NCBI GenBank assembly: GCA_017995055.1
Contig: JAGOJP010000010.1
Span: 1-33,933, forward strand
DNA: 33,933 bases
From: Candidatus Omnitrophota bacterium
Lineage (GTDB): Bacteria > Omnitrophota > Gorgyraeia > Zapsychrales > JANLHA01
Direction: 5' to 3'
Shown: piece after piece, positions 31,124 through 33,933 of the stretch
How positions within the stretch are numbered: position 1 is the first letter of the stretch
Layout: each line of letters opens with the position of its first letter
Notes under the pieces: model-generated
Told to the model about the DNA's origin: nothing
What the model saw: only the letters and a program-made list of their open reading frames with translations
Database searches by the model: none
Made by a program: the position numbers and the translations under genes

Positions 31124-33933
31124 ATGAAAAAAAAGAAGGCCAAGAAAACAACGGTCTCGCCGTATCATTTCACGGAAGACGAGGGGTTTGTGATCCGGCA
31201 GTATAATCAGGCCAAGCCTTTCAGTAATTTTTTCCCAGGAATCGCCGGGCTTTGGGGGATTCCGATGTGGGTGTTCTACGTGAACCGGGGGCAGGGCATT
31301 TCCAGTTTTGGTATTGAGAGCAAAGATAAAGCGGTCCTGGAATTCCTCCCGGCCAATAAGGCGTACCGTCTAACCTCGCTTCAGGGGTTTCGGACGTTTT
31401 TGAGAATTTTTTCTGGAGCCAAGTCCTGCCTTTGGGAGCCGTTTCAGGACGGGGCTGGCCTTAAGACCCGCCAAAGGATGAAAATCCGCGCGCATGACCT
31501 GACCCTTGAAGATGTCCATCCCGGGTTGGGGTTGCGCGTTACGGTCAATTATTTTACGGTGGCTTCTGAAAATTATCCGGCGCTGGTCCGCCGGGTCAGC
31601 TGGGAGAACCTGTCTCGTAAAAACATGCGGATCGAATGCGTGGACGGCCTGCCTCTGATTATGCCGTACGGGATGCGGGATTGGGCGCTCAAAAACATGT
31701 CGCGGACCGTGGAAGCCTGGGTGAGTGTGAACAACCTTAAACACAAAGCCCCGTATTATCACCTGAATGTCGAGGTGGCGGATTCTCCGCAGGTTCAGCA
31801 TATTACAGAAGGCCATTTTTATTTTTGTTTTACCGAAGGCGCGCCGAAACCGGTTTTGTTGGACCCGATTGTGGATCCGGCGGTGGTGTTCGGTTCCAAT
31901 CTGGATTATGTTTATCCGCACGGGTTTTATGGACAGAAAAAATTTGAAATTCCGGATGTGCAACATACAAGCAACCGCACCCCTTCAGCGATGAGCTATG
32001 GGGCGTTTTCTCTTCCTGCGGGCCGAACCCGGGCCCTCACCGCTTTGACCGGATATGCTTCCAGCGAGAAGCATCTGGCCCGGATCGTGCGCCAGGCAAT
32101 GGCCCCGGGATTTGTGGAAAAGAAAGCCGCTGATAATAAAGCGGTGGTGGATGAAGTCAAACAGTACGTGTGGATGAGCAGCGCATCCCCTGACCTGGAT
32201 CAGTATGTCGGGCAGACATTCCTGGATAATGTTCTGCGGGGCGGATTGCCGGTTTCTTTGCCGACAGCGGAGGGGAATGAGGTCTTCAATGTCTACAGCC
32301 GCAAGCATGGCGACCCGGAACGGGATTACAATTATTTTGTGTTGTCTCCCAGCTATTTTTCGCAGGGGAACGGGAATTACCGCGACGTCAATCAAAACCG
32401 CCGGACGGACGTGTGGTTTAACCGGGATGTGAAGGACACGCATATTTTTACCTTTCTTAATTTAATTCAGGCGGACGGCTATAATCCCCTGGTCGTCAAA
32501 GGGCTGTCATACGCGATCGCCAAGCCGGATAAACTCAAAGGTGTTTTAAAGCATTGCCTGAAAATTCCCGCCCGGGATATGCCGGGACTGGAAGCGTTTT
32601 TGCAGGAGAGTTTTCAGCCGGGCCAACTGCTTAAAATGATCGTGGATAATGATATCAGGCTGAACGTCGCCCCGGCTGCTTTCCTCGGGGAAATCTTGAG
32701 CTTGTGTCAGAAAAACGAACTCGCCGACCACGGGGAAGGCTTCTGGATCGATCATTGGACCTATAATCTGGACCTGATAGAGAGTTATTTGTCGGTTTAC
32801 CCGGAAACTTTAAGGCCGTTGCTGTGGGACAAAAAGGGATTCAGCTTCTTTTTAAACACGCACTACGTTTTGCCCCGTGGGCAGCGGTTCCTTTTGACGC
32901 CCCAGGGGGTCCGGCAGTACCATGCGGTCTATAATGATATTAAAAATATTGATGCCGCTGCGAAGGGGTATAAGCTGCGGGTTCAGGACGGGGAGGGGGA
33001 CGTTTATTACACTAGCCTTTTTTCAAAGCTGCTTTGTCTTGTCGCGAATAAGGCGGCGACCTTTGACCCCAGCGGGATCGGCATTGAAATGGAAGCGGAT
33101 AAGCCGGGATGGTATGACGCCTTAAACGGGCTGCCCGGGCTGATGGGATCTTCGGTGTGCGAAACCCTGGAACTCAAACGGCTTTGTCTTTTTCTCGCAA
33201 ATTCTCTCGACCAGCTGTGCCTTGAGGAAGGAGAAACATTGTGGGTTTTTGCGGAACTGGGGAATTTTATCCGTGAACTGCAGGCTCTTTTCTCGGAAGA
33301 AGACGACCCCCTGCAATTGTGGCACCGGAGCAATGATATCAAGGAACATTACCGGTCGCGGATCCGGAAGGGGATTGAGGGAGGGGAACATGAATTCAGC
33401 GTCGGTCAGATCCGTGCTTTTTTGTCTGCGGTTATCAATCGGGTTGACCGGGCCGTGGCTTTAGCGGCCCCCCGGGAGGAACTCCTGCCGACCTATTTTT
33501 ATCACGAGGTGACGGATTACGCTCAGCTCGAAAAAACGCACAAGGAGTGGCATTATGTCATGCCGGTGAATTTCCGCCGCCACACCCTGCCGCTTTTTCT
33601 GGAAGGATTTGTTCACTTGCTGCGGGTTGAGCCGGATCAGGAGCAAGCCCGGACGTTATACCGGAAACTGCGCAAGAGCCCGCTTTATGACAGGAAGCTG
33701 AAGATGTATAAAGTCAACGCTGATCTTTCCGGGGAAAGCGAAGAGATCGGCCGCACGCGGATTTTCCCCCCGGGGTGGCTGGAGAACGAATCGATCTGGC
33801 TGCACATGGAGTACAAATATTGCCTGGAGCTTTTGCGCAACGGTTTGTATGACGAATTTTATGAAACCTTCCGGGATATCCTGATCCCGTTTCAGAATCC
33901 GGATCAATACGGGCGCAGTTATCTGGAAAACAG
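31124..33933 (+). CDS. Cellobiose-phosphorylase-like glycoside phosphorylase, cut by the window end
   Basis: The frame is open for 936 codons from an ATG with AAGGAG about 12 nt upstream and continues past the window. It resembles the large COG3459/GH94-related group. Visible landmarks are an N-terminal beta-rich domain (about 1-330), QGNGNYRDVNQNRRTDVWF near residue 418, then an alpha/alpha-barrel region with GWYDALNGLPGLMGSS (about 662-677), a candidate acid-catalyst site. FPPGWLENESIWLHMEYKY follows near 880, and the edge reads DQYGRSYLEN. Relatives cleave beta-glucosides with phosphate to a sugar 1-phosphate. The substrate cannot be assigned; GH94 and GH161 relatives are both possible. 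It is 52 nt downstream of the deacetylase gene. Confidence 0.65.
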   Translation, partial: MKKKKAKKTTVSPYHFTEDEGFVIRQYNQAKPFSNFFPGIAGLWGIPMWVFYVNRGQGISSFGIESKDKAVLEFLPANKAYRLTSLQGFRTFLRIFSGAKSCLWEPFQDGAGLKTRQRMKIRAHDLTLEDVHPGLGLRVTVNYFTVASENYPALVRRVSWENLSRKNMRIECVDGLPLIMPYGMRDWALKNMSRTVEAWVSVNNLKHKAPYYHLNVEVADSPQVQHITEGHFYFCFTEGAPKPVLLDPIVDPAVVFGSNLDYVYPHGFYGQKKFEIPDVQHTSNRTPSAMSYGAFSLPAGRTRALTALTGYASSEKHLARIVRQAMAPGFVEKKAADNKAVVDEVKQYVWMSSASPDLDQYVGQTFLDNVLRGGLPVSLPTAEGNEVFNVYSRKHGDPERDYNYFVLSPSYFSQGNGNYRDVNQNRRTDVWFNRDVKDTHIFTFLNLIQADGYNPLVVKGLSYAIAKPDKLKGVLKHCLKIPARDMPGLEAFLQESFQPGQLLKMIVDNDIRLNVAPAAFLGEILSLCQKNELADHGEGFWIDHWTYNLDLIESYLSVYPETLRPLLWDKKGFSFFLNTHYVLPRGQRFLLTPQGVRQYHAVYNDIKNIDAAAKGYKLRVQDGEGDVYYTSLFSKLLCLVANKAATFDPSGIGIEMEADKPGWYDALNGLPGLMGSSVCETLELKRLCLFLANSLDQLCLEEGETLWVFAELGNFIRELQALFSEEDDPLQLWHRSNDIKEHYRSRIRKGIEGGEHEFSVGQIRAFLSAVINRVDRAVALAAPREELLPTYFYHEVTDYAQLEKTHKEWHYVMPVNFRRHTLPLFLEGFVHLLRVEPDQEQARTLYRKLRKSPLYDRKLKMYKVNADLSGESEEIGRTRIFPPGWLENESIWLHMEYKYCLELLRNGLYDEFYETFRDILIPFQNPDQYGRSYLEN

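Noticed and set aside
31370-31966. 198-codon minus-strand ORF
   Set aside because: It is antisense to the phosphorylase-like gene, whose frame is open for 936 codons and matches a known family.

Overview
The window looks like chromosome from a Gram-negative (diderm) bacterium with mid-range GC. The evidence is lipoprotein signals, a SPOR protein, an LpoB-like lipoprotein, a DsbA-like protein and canonical sigma70-type promoters. The mix of ATP-type PEPCK, a Memo/AMMECR1 fusion, several B12-type radical SAM enzymes and many secreted coiled-coil proteins would suit an uncultivated lineage such as Omnitrophota. That placement is inference from gene content only. No tRNA, rRNA, CRISPR array, transposase or phage gene was seen. 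Nearly everything is on the + strand; the exception is a small minus-strand operon at the left edge.

Region 1 (1-484, minus): the first codon of a gene leaving the window, preceded by a small membrane protein. Region 2 (817-11189): a tightly packed eight-gene run. It holds two B12-type radical SAM proteins, a polyprenyl-phosphate-type GT2 glycosyltransferase, two class I methyltransferases, a UDP-galactopyranose-mutase/protoporphyrinogen-oxidase-like flavoprotein, a SPASM-type radical SAM enzyme and a large GT-C-like membrane protein. Several genes overlap, so it reads as one pathway, probably for a modified glycan or glycolipid. lexA overlaps the last gene by ATGA but also has its own promoter.

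Region 3 (11879-16821): a secreted coiled-coil protein, a UvrD/PcrA-type helicase, a membrane-anchored TolB-like propeller protein and a DEDDh exonuclease. Region 4 (16931-19534): an envelope operon of SPOR protein, LpoB-like lipoprotein and a COG3014-like lipoprotein. Region 5 (19689-23973): ATP-dependent PEPCK, then a DsbA-like thioredoxin-fold protein, a MauE/DoxX-like membrane protein and a Memo-AMMECR1 fusion that unusually starts with a signal peptide. The block ends at a strong terminator.

Region 6 (24223-27448): three exported or membrane-anchored coiled-coil proteins. Between the first and second is about 480 bp of non-coding DNA with a series of hairpins, a near-perfect intrinsic terminator and then a separately folded leader. 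Region 7 (27491-33933): YgjP-type metallopeptidase, flavodoxin-fold oxidoreductase, single-domain response regulator, DUF167 protein, YqeY/GatB-like protein, a polysaccharide deacetylase lacking one metal-binding histidine, and the first 936 codons of a cellobiose-phosphorylase-like enzyme cut by the window edge.

Most worth following up: the structured non-coding block at 24705-25117, the secreted Memo/DsbA/MauE redox module, the radical SAM glycan cluster, and the apparently leaderless lexA promoter with a palindrome in its spacer.
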